Positions 8,010-17,823 are shown, counted from the stretch's first letter. The stretch is DNA of 64,000 bases from Micromonospora aurantiaca ATCC 27029 (GCF_000145235.1 NC_014391.1:2418001-2482000); one strand, 5' to 3'. Numbers and translations: made by a program. Notes: generated by a model from the sequence alone, not told the origin.

Positions 8010-8567
8010 TCAGCCGGTGCGGAATCCGCGCACCAGCGTGGCGACGGCCGACTCCGGGTCGAAGCCGTCATCGGGGGAGGCGAGCTGGTTGCTCAGCAGC
8101 CCGTCGACGAGTGCCAGCAGCATCCGGAAGTGAGCCGGCGGATCGGCCGAGCCGAGCGTGGCGAGCAGCGGCTCCCCCCAGCCGGCCAGCTGTGCCCGGG
8201 CGGCCTCGATGGCCGGGCGCAGATCGGGCCGCACCGCCGCCTCGACGAACAGCGCGTACCGGGCGAGCGTGACCACCCGCTGCCGGTCGGTGAACTCCCG
8301 GATCAGCCGGCCGACCACCGCGGCGAACGCGGTGACGTCGCCCGGCGGCAGGTCCGTGGCGAGCCGTTGCCAGGCCGCCGTCTCCACCTCGACCAGCCGG
8401 TCGAAGACGCCGGTGATCAGCGCCTCCCGGGTGCGGAACCGGTTGGACGCGGAGCCTTCGGGCAGGCCCGCCTCCGCGTCCACGGCCCGGTGGGTGAGCT
8501 GGCGCGGCCCGCCGGTGCCGAGCACCCGGATGGCGGCGTCGAGCAGGAGCTGCCGGCGATCGGTCAC
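8010..8567 (-). CDS. TetR-family transcriptional regulator
   Basis: A 185-residue TetR/AcrR repressor. The helix-turn-helix spans roughly residues 4-50 (RRQLLLDAAIRVLGTGG ... GSASNRFRTREALI); the rest is a helical ligand-binding domain. It starts with GTG at 8567. It is divergent from the FAD monooxygenase gene 55 bases away, and two matching palindromes lie between the starts (8576-8610). By the usual logic of such pairs it represses the monooxygenase and itself until a small molecule binds. The stop lies within an imperfect hairpin region shared with the convergent B12-binding protein gene. Confidence 0.87.
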   Translation of the reverse strand: MTDRRQLLLDAAIRVLGTGGPRQLTHRAVDAEAGLPEGSASNRFRTREALITGVFDRLVEVETAAWQRLATDLPPGDVTAFAAVVGRLIREFTDRQRVVTLARYALFVEAAVRPDLRPAIEAARAQLAGWGEPLLATLGSADPPAHFRMLLALVDGLLSNQLASPDDGFDPESAVATLVRGFRTG

Positions 8568-8575
8568 CCGGACAG

Positions 8576-8610
8576 ACTACAGGCGTAGTGCACTCGACTA
8601 CATCTGTAGT
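8576..8610. promoter_or_regulatory. Twin TetR operators
   Basis: Two palindromes, ACTACAGGCGTAGT (8576-8589) and ACTACATCTGTAGT (8597-8610), share the half-site ACTACA/TGTAGT. Their centres are 21 bases apart, two turns of the helix, so two dimers would sit on the same face. The second site abuts the -10-like TACGGT (8610-8615), which is 6 bases before the ATG at 8622. Confidence 0.7.
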
Positions 8611-8621
8611 ACGGTGACGGC

Positions 8622-9683
8622 ATGGGCGGACGCGCGGTCGTGGTCGGGGGCGGGATCGGCGGGCTCGCGGCGGGCATCGGCCTGCGGGCGGTGGGCTGGG
8701 AGGTGACGGTCCGGGAGCGGTCGGCCGCGTTGCCGCACACCGGCACCGGGCTGGGCATCTGGCCCGGCGCGATGCGCGCCCTGGACGCCCTCGGCGTCGG
8801 CGACGAGGTGCGCCGCCGGGGCAGCCGTCAGGCCGGCGGGTCGATCCGGCGCCCGGACGGCCGCCGGATCGCCACCGTCGACGTCGAGCGGCTGGAGCGC
8901 CGGCACGGCGAGCCGGTGCACCTGGTCACCCGGCCGGTGCTGCTCGCCGTCCTGGCCGGCGCGCTGCCCGGACCGGCGCTGCGCCTCGGCGCCCCGGTGA
9001 CCGGCCCGGGGTCACTGCGCGACGCGTACGACCTGGTGGTGGGCGCGGACGGGATCAACAGCGTGGTGCGCGCGCAGATGTACGGGCAGCGGTATCCGCT
9101 GCGGTACGCGGGCGCGGTGGCCTGGCGCGGCGTGGTCGACCTGGATCTGGCCGAGGGCGGCGAGACCTGGGGGCGGGGGCGCAAGTTCGGGCTGACCCCG
9201 GCCGGGCCGGGCCGCACCAACTGGTACGCCGCGGTGCGCCTGCCCGAGGGGCACCCGGCGCCGCCCGACGACCGCGCCGAGCTGCGCCGCCTCTTCGGTG
9301 ACTGGCACCCGCCGGTGCCGCGGGTGCTCGACGCGCTCACACCGGACGGGATCCTGCGGCACGAGATCCACGACCTCACGCCGCTGCCGTCGTACGTGGC
9401 CGGCCGGACGGCACTGCTCGGCGACGCCGCGCACGCGATGACCCCGGACCTCGGGCAGGGCGCCTGCCAGGCGCTGATCGACGCGGTGGCGCTCGCCGAC
9501 TGCCTGCGCGACGCCGGCGACGTGCCGGCCGCGCTGCGCGCGTACGACAGGAGGCGCCGGCGTCCGACGCAGCGGATCGCGGCCGGGGCGCGGTGGGCGG
9601 GGCGGCTGTCCGGCGTGCGGCGGCTGCTGCCGGTGCGGGACGCGCTGCTGCGACTGGCGCTGGCGGCCGGACCGCCCGCGTGA
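8622..9683 (+). CDS. FAD-dependent monooxygenase
   Basis: A 353-residue group A (PHBH-type) flavoprotein monooxygenase. GGGIGG near the N terminus binds the FAD ADP moiety; a DG-type motif appears in VVGADGINSVVR, and GDAAHAMTPDLGQGACQ (about residues 266-282) is the second FAD motif of this class. These enzymes hydroxylate aromatic or polycyclic substrates, or inactivate such compounds as TetX-type enzymes do. The ATG is 6 bases after a TACGGT -10 element, so the mRNA is probably leaderless. The divergent TetR gene and twin operators make an inducible single-enzyme response to a xenobiotic or own metabolite likely. Substrate unknown. Confidence 0.88.
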   Translation: MGGRAVVVGGGIGGLAAGIGLRAVGWEVTVRERSAALPHTGTGLGIWPGAMRALDALGVGDEVRRRGSRQAGGSIRRPDGRRIATVDVERLERRHGEPVHLVTRPVLLAVLAGALPGPALRLGAPVTGPGSLRDAYDLVVGADGINSVVRAQMYGQRYPLRYAGAVAWRGVVDLDLAEGGETWGRGRKFGLTPAGPGRTNWYAAVRLPEGHPAPPDDRAELRRLFGDWHPPVPRVLDALTPDGILRHEIHDLTPLPSYVAGRTALLGDAAHAMTPDLGQGACQALIDAVALADCLRDAGDVPAALRAYDRRRRRPTQRIAAGARWAGRLSGVRRLLPVRDALLRLALAAGPPA

Positions 9684-9694
9684 CCTGAGACACA

Positions 9695-9767
9695 TTCGAT
9701 ACGAACCCGTTCCGTATCGAAACCCGCTCACCTACGCTCGGCTCCATTACGAGTCTGACCCGTATCG
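9695..9767 (+). promoter_or_regulatory. Two operators upstream of the DHA2 transporter
   Basis: Site 1 is an inverted repeat TTCGATACG-N9-CGTATCGAA (9695-9721). Site 2 (9747-9767) repeats the same arrangement, TTACGA-N7-CCGTATCG, 48 bases downstream. Both lie between the monooxygenase stop and the transporter start at 9803. The TetR gene directly downstream of the transporter is the obvious candidate to bind them. Confidence 0.65.
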
Positions 9768-9802
9768 TATTCCGACGCGGGGAAACCGGGGGGAGCACGG
9801 AC

Positions 9803-11368
9803 GTGGAACCACACGAGAACACCGGACACCCGAGGAGGTGGGCGATCCTCGGGGTGCTGGTGATCAGCCTCCTCGTGGTCGTCCTCGACAACACCATCCT
9901 CAACGTCGCGCTGCGCACGCTGGCCGACCCGGTGCACGGCCTCGGCGCCACCCAGGGCGAGCTGGAGTGGGCGATCAACTCCTACACGCTCGTCTTCGCC
10001 GGGCTGCTGTTCACCTTCGGCGTGCTCGGTGACCGGCTCGGCCGCCGCCGCTTCCTGATCCTCGGGCTGGCGCTCTTCGGCCTGTCCTCGCTGCTGTCCG
10101 CGTACGCGCAGGACCCGGCCCAGCTCATCGCGGCCCGCGCGCTGATGGGCGTCGGCGGCGCGGCCATCATGCCGGTGACGCTCTCGATCATCTCCAACGT
10201 CTTCGACCCGCGCGAGCGCGCCAAGGCGATCGGCGTCTGGGCCGGCGCGGTCGGCCTCGCGGTGGCGATCGGCCCGGTGCTCGGCGGCGCGCTGCTGGAG
10301 CACTTCTGGTGGGGCTCGGTCTTCCTGATCAACGTGCCGGTGGTGGCGCTCGGCGTGGTGCTCGTCGCGGCCCTGGTCCCCGAGTCCCGCGACCCCAAGC
10401 CCGGCCGGGTCGACCTGCTCGGCGTGCTGCTCTCGGTGATCGGCCTGGTCGGCCTCACCTACGGCATCATCGACGGCGGCGAGCACGGCTTCGGCCGCCC
10501 GCAGGTGTGGGTCGCGGTGCTCGGCGGCCTCGCGGTGCTCGGCTGGTTCGTCGCCCACGAACTGCGCAGCGACCACCCGTCGCTGGACGTACGGCTGTTC
10601 CGGGTGCCCCGCTTCGCCGCGCCGGTGGCCCTGGTCGGGCTGGTCTTCTTCGCCGCCATGGGCGTGATGTTCTTCGGCGCGTTCTACCTCCAGCTCGTCC
10701 GCGGCTACAGCCCGCTGGAGAGCGGCCTGCTGTTCCTGCCGTTCGCCGCGGCCCAGCTCATCTTCGCGCCGCGCAGCGCGGCGATGGTCCGCCGCTACGG
10801 CGGCCGGGCGGTCGCGGCCGTCGGGCTGCTGCTCACCACTGTGGCGCTCGCCGCGTTCGTCTTCATCGACGCGGACACCCCGATCTGGATCTTCTCGGCG
10901 CTGGGCTTCCTCCAGGGCGCCGGGATGGCGAACATCATGCCGCCGGCCACCGAGTCGATCATGTCCTCGCTGCCCCGGGAGAAGGCCGGTGTCGGTTCCG
11001 CGGTCAGCAACACCGTGCGCCAGGTGGCCGGCGCGCTCGGCGTGGCGGTGCTCGGCTCGGTGCTCTCCGCCGTCTACCGCGACCAGGTCGGCCCGGCGGT
11101 GGCCGCCCTGCCCGCCCCGGTACGCGACGCGGCCCGCGAGTCGGTGTCCGGGGCGTACGCGGTCGCCGGCCGGCTCGGCCCCGACGCGCCGCGACTGATC
11201 GACGCGGCCAACGACTCGTTCGTCTCGGCCATGCACTGGGCGGCGGGCGCCTCCGCGGTGGTGGCCGCGCTCGGCATCGTGATCGTGCTGCGCTGGATGC
11301 CGGGCCGGCCGGTCGTCGCCCCCGACGCGGCGCCGGTCACCGACAGGGAGTTGGCCGGTACCGCGTAG
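9803..11368 (+). CDS. MFS transporter, DHA2 (EmrB/QacA) family
   Basis: A 521-residue membrane protein with the size and motifs of 14-helix drug:proton antiporters: an early acidic residue in [12 protein letters not shown] (motif D1), [13 protein letters not shown] (motif A) and a motif C-like [23 protein letters not shown]. It is expected to export drugs or a metabolite at the cytoplasmic membrane using the proton gradient. The GTG start at 9803 follows GGGGGGAG. It is preceded by two copies of one operator and followed directly by a TetR gene, the usual layout of a self-regulated efflux module. The exported compound is unknown. Confidence 0.92.
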   Translation: MEPHENTGHPRRWAILGVLVISLLVVVLDNTILNVALRTLADPVHGLGATQGELEWAINSYTLVFAGLLFTFGVLGDRLGRRRFLILGLALFGLSSLLSAYAQDPAQLIAARALMGVGGAAIMPVTLSIISNVFDPRERAKAIGVWAGAVGLAVAIGPVLGGALLEHFWWGSVFLINVPVVALGVVLVAALVPESRDPKPGRVDLLGVLLSVIGLVGLTYGIIDGGEHGFGRPQVWVAVLGGLAVLGWFVAHELRSDHPSLDVRLFRVPRFAAPVALVGLVFFAAMGVMFFGAFYLQLVRGYSPLESGLLFLPFAAAQLIFAPRSAAMVRRYGGRAVAAVGLLLTTVALAAFVFIDADTPIWIFSALGFLQGAGMANIMPPATESIMSSLPREKAGVGSAVSNTVRQVAGALGVAVLGSVLSAVYRDQVGPAVAALPAPVRDAARESVSGAYAVAGRLGPDAPRLIDAANDSFVSAMHWAAGASAVVAALGIVIVLRWMPGRPVVAPDAAPVTDRELAGTA

Positions 11369-11379
11369 GTTCGTGGACA

Positions 11380-11988
11380 ATGTCTGACATGACTTCCACG
11401 GCGGATGCTCCGCGGTCGCCCGGGCGACCGCGGAGCACCCGTGCGGACGAGGCGATCGTCGACGCCACCCTCGACCTGCTGGCCGAGGGCAGCACCATAG
11501 AGTCGCTGTCCATCGAGGCGATCGCGGCCCGCGCCGGAGTCGGCAAGGCCACCATCTACCGCCGCTGGCCGGGCAAGGACGCGTTGCTGCTGGACGCGTT
11601 GCGCACGCTCAAGGGGCCCGCGCCCCGCACCGCCGGGCGCTCCGTCCGCGACGACCTGGTGCTGCTCGTCGGCGCCGTCGGCCAGCACGCCGACCCCCGG
11701 GTCCGCAAGATCATGCCCTGCCTGGTGCCCGAGGTGAACCGCAGCTCGGCCCACCGGCAGGCGTACGAGGCGATCGTCGAGCCCCGGCGCGCGGCGATGC
11801 GCGAGGTGCTGCGCCGCGCGATCGACCGGGGCGAACTGCGCGCCGACCTCGACATCGAGGTGACCATGTCGCTGCTCACCGCGCCGATGCTCACCCAGCG
11901 GATGCTGCGCTGGCACCCCGAGCGCGACGAGCGGATGCTTCCCGAGCGGATCGTGGACACGGTCCTGAACGGCCTGCGCGTCCGCTGA
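11380..11988 (+). CDS. TetR-family regulator of the adjacent exporter
   Basis: A 202-residue TetR/AcrR protein with a disordered N-terminal tail (SPGRPRS) and a canonical helix-turn-helix at about residues 25-70 ending in [18 protein letters not shown]. The C-terminal part resembles the TetR C-terminal domain 16-type found next to DHA2 exporters. ATG 11380 is 8 bases after TAGGTT, whose TAG is also the exporter stop codon; a second in-frame ATG at 11389 is possible. It probably represses the exporter through the two sites at 9695-9767. The inducing ligand is likely a substrate of the pump. Confidence 0.87.
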   Translation: MSDMTSTADAPRSPGRPRSTRADEAIVDATLDLLAEGSTIESLSIEAIAARAGVGKATIYRRWPGKDALLLDALRTLKGPAPRTAGRSVRDDLVLLVGAVGQHADPRVRKIMPCLVPEVNRSSAHRQAYEAIVEPRRAAMREVLRRAIDRGELRADLDIEVTMSLLTAPMLTQRMLRWHPERDERMLPERIVDTVLNGLRVR

Positions 11989-12025
11989 CCCGGGCCGGCC
12001 GGTCCGCCCGGCGCGGTCCGGCCGC

Positions 12026-13945
12026 TCAGCGGGCGGGCGTGCGCAGCCGGTGCAGGCGCAGCGCGAGCTGCACCTCCAGCGCCCGCTCCGGCCGCTGCCA
12101 GTCCGCGCCGAGCAGGTGCCCGACCCGCTCCAGCCGCTGGGTGACCGTGTTCACGTGCACGTGCAGCTGCTCGGCGGCGCGAGCCAGGCTGCCGCCCACC
12201 CCGAAGTACGCCTCCAGCGTCTTCACCAGCGCCGTGCCCCGCCGGGCGTCGTAGTCCAGCACCGGCCCCACAGTCGTGGCGAGGAACCGGGCCACGTCCC
12301 GGTCCCCGGCGTCACCGACCGCGCCCAGCAGCAGCCCGACGAAACCCAGCTCGGTGGTGCTCGCCCCCTGCCCGGCCCGGCCCAGCGCACCGAGCGCGGA
12401 CAGGCAGCGCTCCGCCTCGGCGAACGTGACGGCCAGCGACGCCGGACCGGTCGACGGCCCGCTCGCCCCGGCGGTCACCGGGCGACCGGTCACCCGGGAC
12501 AGGTCCCGGGCCACCGCGCGGGCCGCACCGCCGGCGTCGTGGCCGGGCAGCATCAGCACCACCCGTCCGGCACGCGCCGCGGCAAGGCCACCCCGGGTCG
12601 AGGCGTACGTGGTGGCCCAGGACAGCACCCGCTGCCGGGCCGAGCCGGTCTCGGCGAACGCGTCGTCACCGACCGCCACCAGCACGTGCGGGGCGTCCAG
12701 GTCCACCCCGATCCGGCGGGCCCGCGCGCGCAGCGCGTCGGCGTCGCGCAGCGGCCGGGCGATCAGGTCGTCCAGCAGCTCACCGCGTACCCGCCCCTCC
12801 GCCTCGGCCACGGTCCGGCGGAACAGCAACAGCAACGCGGTCACCAGCGCGGCCCGCTCCAGGATGCGCTGGTCGGCGTCGACCAGCTCGTCGTCCGGGC
12901 GCAGCACCAGCGCGCCCAGGTTCTCCGCACCGGCCACCACCGCGGCGTACCAGAGCGGGCCCCGGCGCACGCTGCGCCCCTCGGTACGGGACGCGGCGAC
13001 CGCCTCCACGATGTCGGCCCGGTCCGGCTCCTCGATCTCACCGACCCGGGCCAGCCGCCGGCCCTCGGCGTCCAGCGCCAGCAGCGCGCCACCGAGCACC
13101 TCGGTGACCGCCGCCGCCACGTCCTCCATGCCGCCGCCGCGCACCACGAGCGCGGTCATCCGGTCGTGCGCAGCGGCGGCGCGCTCCACCGAGCTGCTGT
13201 GCGCCCGGATGGTGCTGTTCGCCGCGGACAGCTCCGCCAGCGCCGCCCGGGTCTCGGCGAGCAGCCGCGCGGTGTCGATCGCCACCGCCGCGTGCGCCGC
13301 CAGCGACACCAGCAGCGACACCTCCTCGCGGGCGAACGGCCGGGCCGAGCGGTTCGCCGCGTAAAGCACGCCGATCACGCTGGACCCGAGCCGCAGCGGC
13401 ACGCCGAGGATGGCCACCAGGCCCTCCTCGCCCACGCCGCCGTCGATCTCCCCGGTGTGCCGGAACCGCTCGTCCTCCTGGTAGTTCGAGGTGACGTACG
13501 GGGTGCCGGTCTGCGCGACCAGCCCGCCGAGCCCGTCGCCCAGCTCCAGCCGCAGCCGCTGGAACCGGGCCGAGATCGAGCCGTCGGTGACCCGCATGTA
13601 CGTGTCGCCGCGCTCGTCGTCGTTGAGCGTCATGTACGCCACGTCGGTGCCGAGCAGGATCCGCGCCCGGTGCACGATCGCGCGCAGCACGTCGTCCAGG
13701 TCGCGCAGGCCGGCCAGGTCGCTCGCGGTGTCGTACAGGCCGGACAGCTCGGTCTCCCGGCGGCGCCTGCGGGCCAGCAGGGCCCGTACCCGCAGCGCCA
13801 CCACCTTCGCCTGCTCCAGCTCGGCCAGCCGTTCGGCGGGCAGGCCGGCGGCGCGCGCGGCCACCAGCGGGCCCTCGAACTCGACCGCGGCGGCCTCGCG
13901 CGCCAGCAGCTCCAGGAACTCGACCGGCGACGACATGACCGACAT
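12026..13945 (-). CDS. GAF domain/PucR-type helix-turn-helix regulator
   Basis: A 639-residue regulator. After a helical lead-in, a GAF domain spans about residues 75-220 (DLAGLRDLDDVLRAIVHRAR ... AILGVPLRLGSSVIGVLYAANRS); a less conserved middle follows, and the C terminus (about 580-635) is the PucR/CdaR-like DNA-binding domain with ARAAEQLHVHVNTVTQRLERV. Such proteins sense small molecules and control catabolic genes. ATG 13945 gives this length; an in-frame ATG at 13936 is possible. It begins 14 bases after the stop of the SDR gene on the same strand, so the pair is probably one operon and the SDR its target. Confidence 0.87.
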   Translation of the reverse strand: MSVMSSPVEFLELLAREAAAVEFEGPLVAARAAGLPAERLAELEQAKVVALRVRALLARRRRRETELSGLYDTASDLAGLRDLDDVLRAIVHRARILLGTDVAYMTLNDDERGDTYMRVTDGSISARFQRLRLELGDGLGGLVAQTGTPYVTSNYQEDERFRHTGEIDGGVGEEGLVAILGVPLRLGSSVIGVLYAANRSARPFAREEVSLLVSLAAHAAVAIDTARLLAETRAALAELSAANSTIRAHSSSVERAAAAHDRMTALVVRGGGMEDVAAAVTEVLGGALLALDAEGRRLARVGEIEEPDRADIVEAVAASRTEGRSVRRGPLWYAAVVAGAENLGALVLRPDDELVDADQRILERAALVTALLLLFRRTVAEAEGRVRGELLDDLIARPLRDADALRARARRIGVDLDAPHVLVAVGDDAFAETGSARQRVLSWATTYASTRGGLAAARAGRVVLMLPGHDAGGAARAVARDLSRVTGRPVTAGASGPSTGPASLAVTFAEAERCLSALGALGRAGQGASTTELGFVGLLLGAVGDAGDRDVARFLATTVGPVLDYDARRGTALVKTLEAYFGVGGSLARAAEQLHVHVNTVTQRLERVGHLLGADWQRPERALEVQLALRLHRLRTPAR

Positions 13946-13959
13946 TGTGCGCGGGCCCA

Positions 13960-14742
13960 CTAGTTCGCCGTCCAGCCCCCGTCGAGGGCGATCGAGGTGC
14001 CGGTGAGGAACGCGGCGGGCGGGGAGCACAGGTACGCCACCAGTTCGGCCACCTCCGCCGGCTCGATCAGCCGCTTGATCGCCGCCCGGGCCAGCATGAT
14101 CTTCTCGACCACCTCGTCCTCGCCGATGCCGTGGGTGGCCGCCTGGTCGGCGATCTGGCTCTCCACCAGCGCGGTGCGCACGTACGCCGGGTTGATGCAG
14201 TTGGCCGTGACGCCGTGCGCGGCGCCCTCCAGCGCCACCACCTTGGACAGGCCCTCCAGCGCGTGCTTGGCCGAGACGTACGCGGCCTTGAACGGCGAGG
14301 CGCGCAGCCCGTGCACCGAGGAGATGTTCACGACCCGGCCCCAGCCGTTCGCGTACATCCGGGGCAGCGCGCGGCGGATCAGCAGGAACGGCGCCTCCAC
14401 CATCACCCGCTGGATGTACTCGAAGCGCTCGACCGGGAAGTCCTGCACCGGCGCGACGTGCTGCAGCCCGGCGTTGTTGACCACGATGTCGGCGTCGACG
14501 TCGAGCCGGTCCACAGCCGCCGGGTCGGCCAGGTCGATCCCCACCGCCCGGCCGCCGGCCTCGGCGGCCACCGCCTCGGCCGCCGCCACGTCGCGGTCCA
14601 GCACCACGACCGTCGCGCCGGCCGCCGCCAGGCGCAGGGCACAGGCCCGTCCGATGCCGCCGCCACCACCTGTGACCAGCGCGGTGCGACCGGTCAGGTC
14701 GACGTGTACGACGTGGGGGACCGCCACGGGTTCTGCCGTCAT
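13960..14742 (-). CDS. Short-chain dehydrogenase, probable 3-hydroxybutyrate dehydrogenase
   Basis: A 260-residue SDR. Motifs: TGGGGGIG for the nucleotide, NNAG, catalytic Ser in NISSVHG and YVSAK (Tyr-x3-Lys). The stretch from [12 protein letters not shown] to [13 protein letters not shown] matches D-3-hydroxybutyrate dehydrogenases, which interconvert 3-hydroxybutyrate and acetoacetate with NAD in ketone-body or PHB catabolism. The start ATG (14742) was preferred over the longer frame to 14802, which adds an unrelated tail. A GAF/PucR regulator follows immediately, an arrangement I recall from other actinomycetes. The specific substrate is inferred from similarity. Confidence 0.8.
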   Translation of the reverse strand: MTAEPVAVPHVVHVDLTGRTALVTGGGGGIGRACALRLAAAGATVVVLDRDVAAAEAVAAEAGGRAVGIDLADPAAVDRLDVDADIVVNNAGLQHVAPVQDFPVERFEYIQRVMVEAPFLLIRRALPRMYANGWGRVVNISSVHGLRASPFKAAYVSAKHALEGLSKVVALEGAAHGVTANCINPAYVRTALVESQIADQAATHGIGEDEVVEKIMLARAAIKRLIEPAEVAELVAYLCSPPAAFLTGTSIALDGGWTAN

Positions 14743-14877
14743 GGCGCATGAACGTACGAGCCGGGTGCCCCCTGGCACATGGGGCGGCGACACATACTCC
14801 ACCGTCTGCGTGTGTGGTGCGCCGCGTCACCGCCCGTGCCCGGCGTGTCCGGCGGTCCCGGTGTCGGCGGGCACCAG

Positions 14878-14902
14878 TAGGGTGTGTCGAACACACGTAC
14901 TG
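14878..14902 (+). promoter_or_regulatory. ruvC promoter -10 with LexA-like (SOS) box
   Basis: TAGGGT (14878-14883) is a -10-like hexamer. Directly after it, TCGAAC-ACAC-GTACTG (14887-14902) matches the actinobacterial SOS box TCGAAC-N4-GTTCGA fully in the left half and partly in the right. The left part is also within a perfect palindrome GTGTGT-CGA-ACACAC (14882-14896). ruvCAB is commonly damage-inducible, so LexA control is plausible. Confidence 0.55.
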
Positions 14903-14926
14903 CTGGCGGCTCGGGGAGGAGGCGGC

Positions 14927-15454
14927 GTGCGCGTGCTGGGCGTCGACCCGGGGCTGACCCGGTGCGGGGTCGGCGTTGTCGAGGGCGTGCCGGGCCGTCC
15001 CTGCACGCTCGTGGCCTACTACGTGGTCTACACCGACCCGGAGGGCGACCTGGCGCTGCGCCTGCTGCACCTGGACCGCTCGCTCACCGGCCTGGTCGCC
15101 GAGCACCGGCCGGACGCGGTCGCGGTGGAGCGCGTGTTCAGCCAGCACAACGTCCGCACCGTGATGGGCACCGCGCAGGCCAGCGGCGTCGCGGTGCTCG
15201 CCGGGGCCCGGGCCGGGCTGCCCGTGACGACGTACACGCCGAGCGAGGTCAAGGCGGCGGTGACCGGCTCGGGGCAGGCGGACAAGAAGCAGATGACCAC
15301 CATGGTCACCCGGCTGCTGCGGCTGCCCGAGCCGCCGAAACCGGCCGACGCCGCCGACGCGCTGGCGCTGGCCATCTGTCACGTGTGGCGCGGTGGCACC
15401 CGGTCCAAGCTGGCCGCGGCCGCGCAACGGGCCCGACGAGGAGGGACGCGATGA
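14927..15454 (+). CDS. ruvC: Holliday junction endonuclease RuvC
   Basis: A 175-residue resolvase that nicks four-way junctions symmetrically, working with RuvAB in recombinational repair. The RNase H-like fold is evident from [18 protein letters not shown] (first catalytic Asp, D7), AVERVF (catalytic Glu) and the C-terminal [12 protein letters not shown] with two further acidic residues. GTG 14927 is preceded by GGGGAGGAGG. The stop overlaps the ruvA start (ATGA). A -10 element and a LexA-like box lie about 25-50 bases upstream, suggesting DNA-damage induction of ruvC-ruvA-ruvB as one operon. Confidence 0.97.
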   Translation: MRVLGVDPGLTRCGVGVVEGVPGRPCTLVAYYVVYTDPEGDLALRLLHLDRSLTGLVAEHRPDAVAVERVFSQHNVRTVMGTAQASGVAVLAGARAGLPVTTYTPSEVKAAVTGSGQADKKQMTTMVTRLLRLPEPPKPADAADALALAICHVWRGGTRSKLAAAAQRARRGGTR

Positions 15455-16053
15455 TCGCGAGCGTACGCGGCACGGTGACCGCCACCGGCCCGGATCACGC
15501 GGTGGTGGAGGTGGGCGGCATCGGCCTGGCCGTGCAGTGCGCTCCCGGCACGCTCGCCGACCTGCGCGTGGGCCAGCCCGCCCGGCTCGCCACCAGCCTT
15601 GTGGTCCGGGAGGACTCGCTCACCCTCTACGGCTTCGCCGACGACGACGCCAAGCAGCTGTTCGAGCTGCTCCAGACCGCCAGCGGGGTCGGTCCCCGGC
15701 TGGCCCAGGCGGTGCTCGCCGTGCACACGCCGGACGCGGTCCGCAAGGCCATCGCCAACGCCGACACCGCCGCGCTGACCCGGGTGCCGGGCATCGGCAA
15801 GAAGGGTGCCGAGCGGCTGGTGCTGGAGCTGCGCGACCGGGTCGGCCCGGTGCCGGTGGGCGCCGACGGCGCGGCCGGGGTGACCGCGGGCGCCTGGCCG
15901 GAGCAGGTCCGCCAGGCCCTCGTCGGGCTCGGCTGGACGGCCGGGCAGGCGGAGCAGGCGGTGGCCGCGGTGGCGGAGACCGTCGACGGCGAGACCCCGC
16001 CGGTGCCGGTGCTGCTCAAGCAGGCGATCCGCCTCCTGGGCCGGAACCGATGA
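15451..16053 (+). CDS. ruvA: Holliday junction branch-migration protein RuvA
   Basis: A 200-residue protein that binds the junction as a tetramer and loads RuvB. Domain I is an OB fold (MIASVRGTV ... [10 protein letters not shown]), domain II carries two helix-hairpin-helix motifs ([12 protein letters not shown] and [15 protein letters not shown]), and domain III is the flexible C-terminal RuvB contact ([12 protein letters not shown]). Length is normal. It overlaps ruvC at its start and ruvB at its stop by four bases each, giving translational coupling. Confidence 0.97.
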   Translation: MIASVRGTVTATGPDHAVVEVGGIGLAVQCAPGTLADLRVGQPARLATSLVVREDSLTLYGFADDDAKQLFELLQTASGVGPRLAQAVLAVHTPDAVRKAIANADTAALTRVPGIGKKGAERLVLELRDRVGPVPVGADGAAGVTAGAWPEQVRQALVGLGWTAGQAEQAVAAVAETVDGETPPVPVLLKQAIRLLGRNR

Positions 16054-17114
16054 GCGGGGAGAACCTGGTCTCGGCGTACGTGAACGACGCCGAGCTGGAC
16101 GCGGAGGCCAGCGTCCGCCCGAAGCGGCTGGACGAGTTCATCGCCCAGCACCGGGTCCGCGACCAGCTCGACCTGCTGTTGCAGGGAGCGATGCGGCGCG
16201 GCTCCCCGCCCGACCACATCCTCCTCTCGGGGCCGCCTGGCCTCGGTAAGACGACCCTGGCCAACATCGTCGCCGCCGAGCTGGGCACCGGGATCCGGGT
16301 GACCAGCGGCCCGGCCATCGAGCGCTCCGGCGATCTGGCCGCGATCCTGACCGGCCTCGCCGAGGGCGACGTGCTGTTCATCGACGAGATCCACCGGATC
16401 GCCAAGCCGGCCGAGGAACTGCTCTACAGCGCCATGGAGGACTTCCGCGTCGACGTGGTGGTCGGCAAGGGCCCGGGTGCCACCGCCATCCCGCTCGACG
16501 TGGAGCCGTTCACGCTCGTCGGCGCCACCACCCGCTCCGGCCTGCTGACCGGCCCGATGCGCGACCGGTTCGGCTTCGTCGCGCACCTCGACTTCTACGC
16601 GCCGGCCGACCTGGAGACGCTGCTGCACCGGTCGGCGCGGATCCTCGGCGTGCCGATCACCGCCGACGGCGCGGCGGAGGTCGCGGGCCGGTCCCGGGGC
16701 ACCCCGCGTATCGCCAACCGGCTCCTGCGCCGGGTCCGCGACTACGCCGAGGTCCGCGCCGACGGCGTGGTCACGCTGGAGACCGCACGGGCCGCGCTGA
16801 CCGTCTACGACGTGGACGCGCTCGGCCTGGACCGGCTCGACCGGGCGGTGCTGACCGCGCTCGTCGACTCGTTCCGGGGCGGCCCGGTGGGCCTGTCCAC
16901 GCTCGCCGTGGCGGTGGGCGAGCAGCCGGACACGGTCGAGGAGGTCTGCGAGCCGTTCCTGGTGCGGGCCGGGCTGCTGGCCCGGACCCCGCGCGGGCGG
17001 GTGGCGACCGAGGCTGCCTGGCGCCATCTGGGCCGTACGCCCCCGAATGGTACATTTGGTGCGGATGCCCCTCCGGGGCCCGATCTGTTCTCGGTGCAGA
17101 CCGACCAGCCGTGA
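16050..17114 (+). CDS. ruvB: Holliday junction branch-migration helicase RuvB
   Basis: A 354-residue AAA+ ATPase motor for branch migration. Walker A is GPPGLGKTT, Walker B is LFIDEIHR, sensor 1 is GATTRSGLL, and the arginine finger region is PMRDRFG. The C-terminal winged helix starts near [13 protein letters not shown]. The start ATG overlaps the ruvA stop. The last 20 or so residues ([16 protein letters not shown]) form a polar tail typical of actinobacterial RuvB. It closes the ruvCAB operon; yajC follows 140 bases later. Confidence 0.97.
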   Translation: MSGENLVSAYVNDAELDAEASVRPKRLDEFIAQHRVRDQLDLLLQGAMRRGSPPDHILLSGPPGLGKTTLANIVAAELGTGIRVTSGPAIERSGDLAAILTGLAEGDVLFIDEIHRIAKPAEELLYSAMEDFRVDVVVGKGPGATAIPLDVEPFTLVGATTRSGLLTGPMRDRFGFVAHLDFYAPADLETLLHRSARILGVPITADGAAEVAGRSRGTPRIANRLLRRVRDYAEVRADGVVTLETARAALTVYDVDALGLDRLDRAVLTALVDSFRGGPVGLSTLAVAVGEQPDTVEEVCEPFLVRAGLLARTPRGRVATEAAWRHLGRTPPNGTFGADAPPGPDLFSVQTDQP

Positions 17115-17254
17115 TCCGTTCGTGATCTGTGCCGCATTCGGTCTTCTCAGGAGCAGGGACTAGACTTCGCCGCGGTTTGTACAGGACGTGAGAATCCGCT
17201 TCCGCTGCGGCGCCCTCCGGCGCCGGGGTGGAGGCCAACCGGAAGGTCTACACC

Positions 17255-17599
17255 GTGCTTTACGCAGCAGCGAGTGGCGGGGGAGCCGGCAGTCTGACGC
17301 CGATCCTCATGATCGCTCTGCTTTTCGTCGTCATGTACTTCATGATGATCCGTCCGCAGCAGAAGCGCCGCCGCGAGGCAGAGCAGATGCAGTCCGCTCT
17401 CGCCCCGGGCGACGAGGTGGTCACCATCGGCGGCCTGCACGGCACGGTCACCGCGGTCGAGGACGAGACGGTCCTGCTCGAGGTCGCTCCGGGCGTGCAG
17501 ACCCGGTACGCCCGCCCCGCCGTCGCGCGGGTGATCAAGCGCGCCGAGGCGCCGGCGGCCGAGACGATCACCGAGGAAGCCGAGCCGGTCAAGGAGTGA
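17255..17599 (+). CDS. yajC: Preprotein translocase subunit YajC
   Basis: A 114-residue single-pass membrane protein that associates with SecDF and the Sec translocon. One N-terminal transmembrane helix (LTPILMIALLFVVMYFMMI) is followed by RPQQKRRREAEQM and the YajC domain (LAPGDEVVTIGGLHGTV). I chose the GTG at 17255 because GGAAGG lies 8 bases upstream and homologues begin MLYAA; the frame could start at GTG 17228 but no ribosome site is there. It heads a yajC-secD-secF cluster. Confidence 0.92.
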   Translation: MLYAAASGGGAGSLTPILMIALLFVVMYFMMIRPQQKRRREAEQMQSALAPGDEVVTIGGLHGTVTAVEDETVLLEVAPGVQTRYARPAVARVIKRAEAPAAETITEEAEPVKE

Positions 17600-17823
17600 C
17601 CACCCGTCCCGGACGGGGCAGCGGATTCATCCGTACAAGTGGATAGTTGGGGTCGGCGCGCGGCGCCGGCATCCGGCCGGGCCGTGCGGCGCCCCCGCGC
17701 CGCGCACCAGCCGGCGTGCCGTCCTCCGGTGCCGACCCGCCGGAGCAGTCGGGCGGACACCCCCGGCCCGACAGTTGTCGCCGCCGTGGAAGCGGCGCGA
17801 CCGTACAGGGAGACAGGACAGCC

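Noticed and set aside
7952..8030. Inverted arms CACCGGCT/AGCCGGTG as a terminator between the B12-binding and TetR genes
   Set aside because: Only 8-base arms with a loop over 50 bases, and one arm lies in the TetR coding sequence.
12026..15427. A very long minus-strand open frame covering the PucR regulator, the SDR gene and beyond
   Set aside because: The regulator occupies only 12026-13945; the extension is an out-of-frame shadow of the SDR and ruvC genes.
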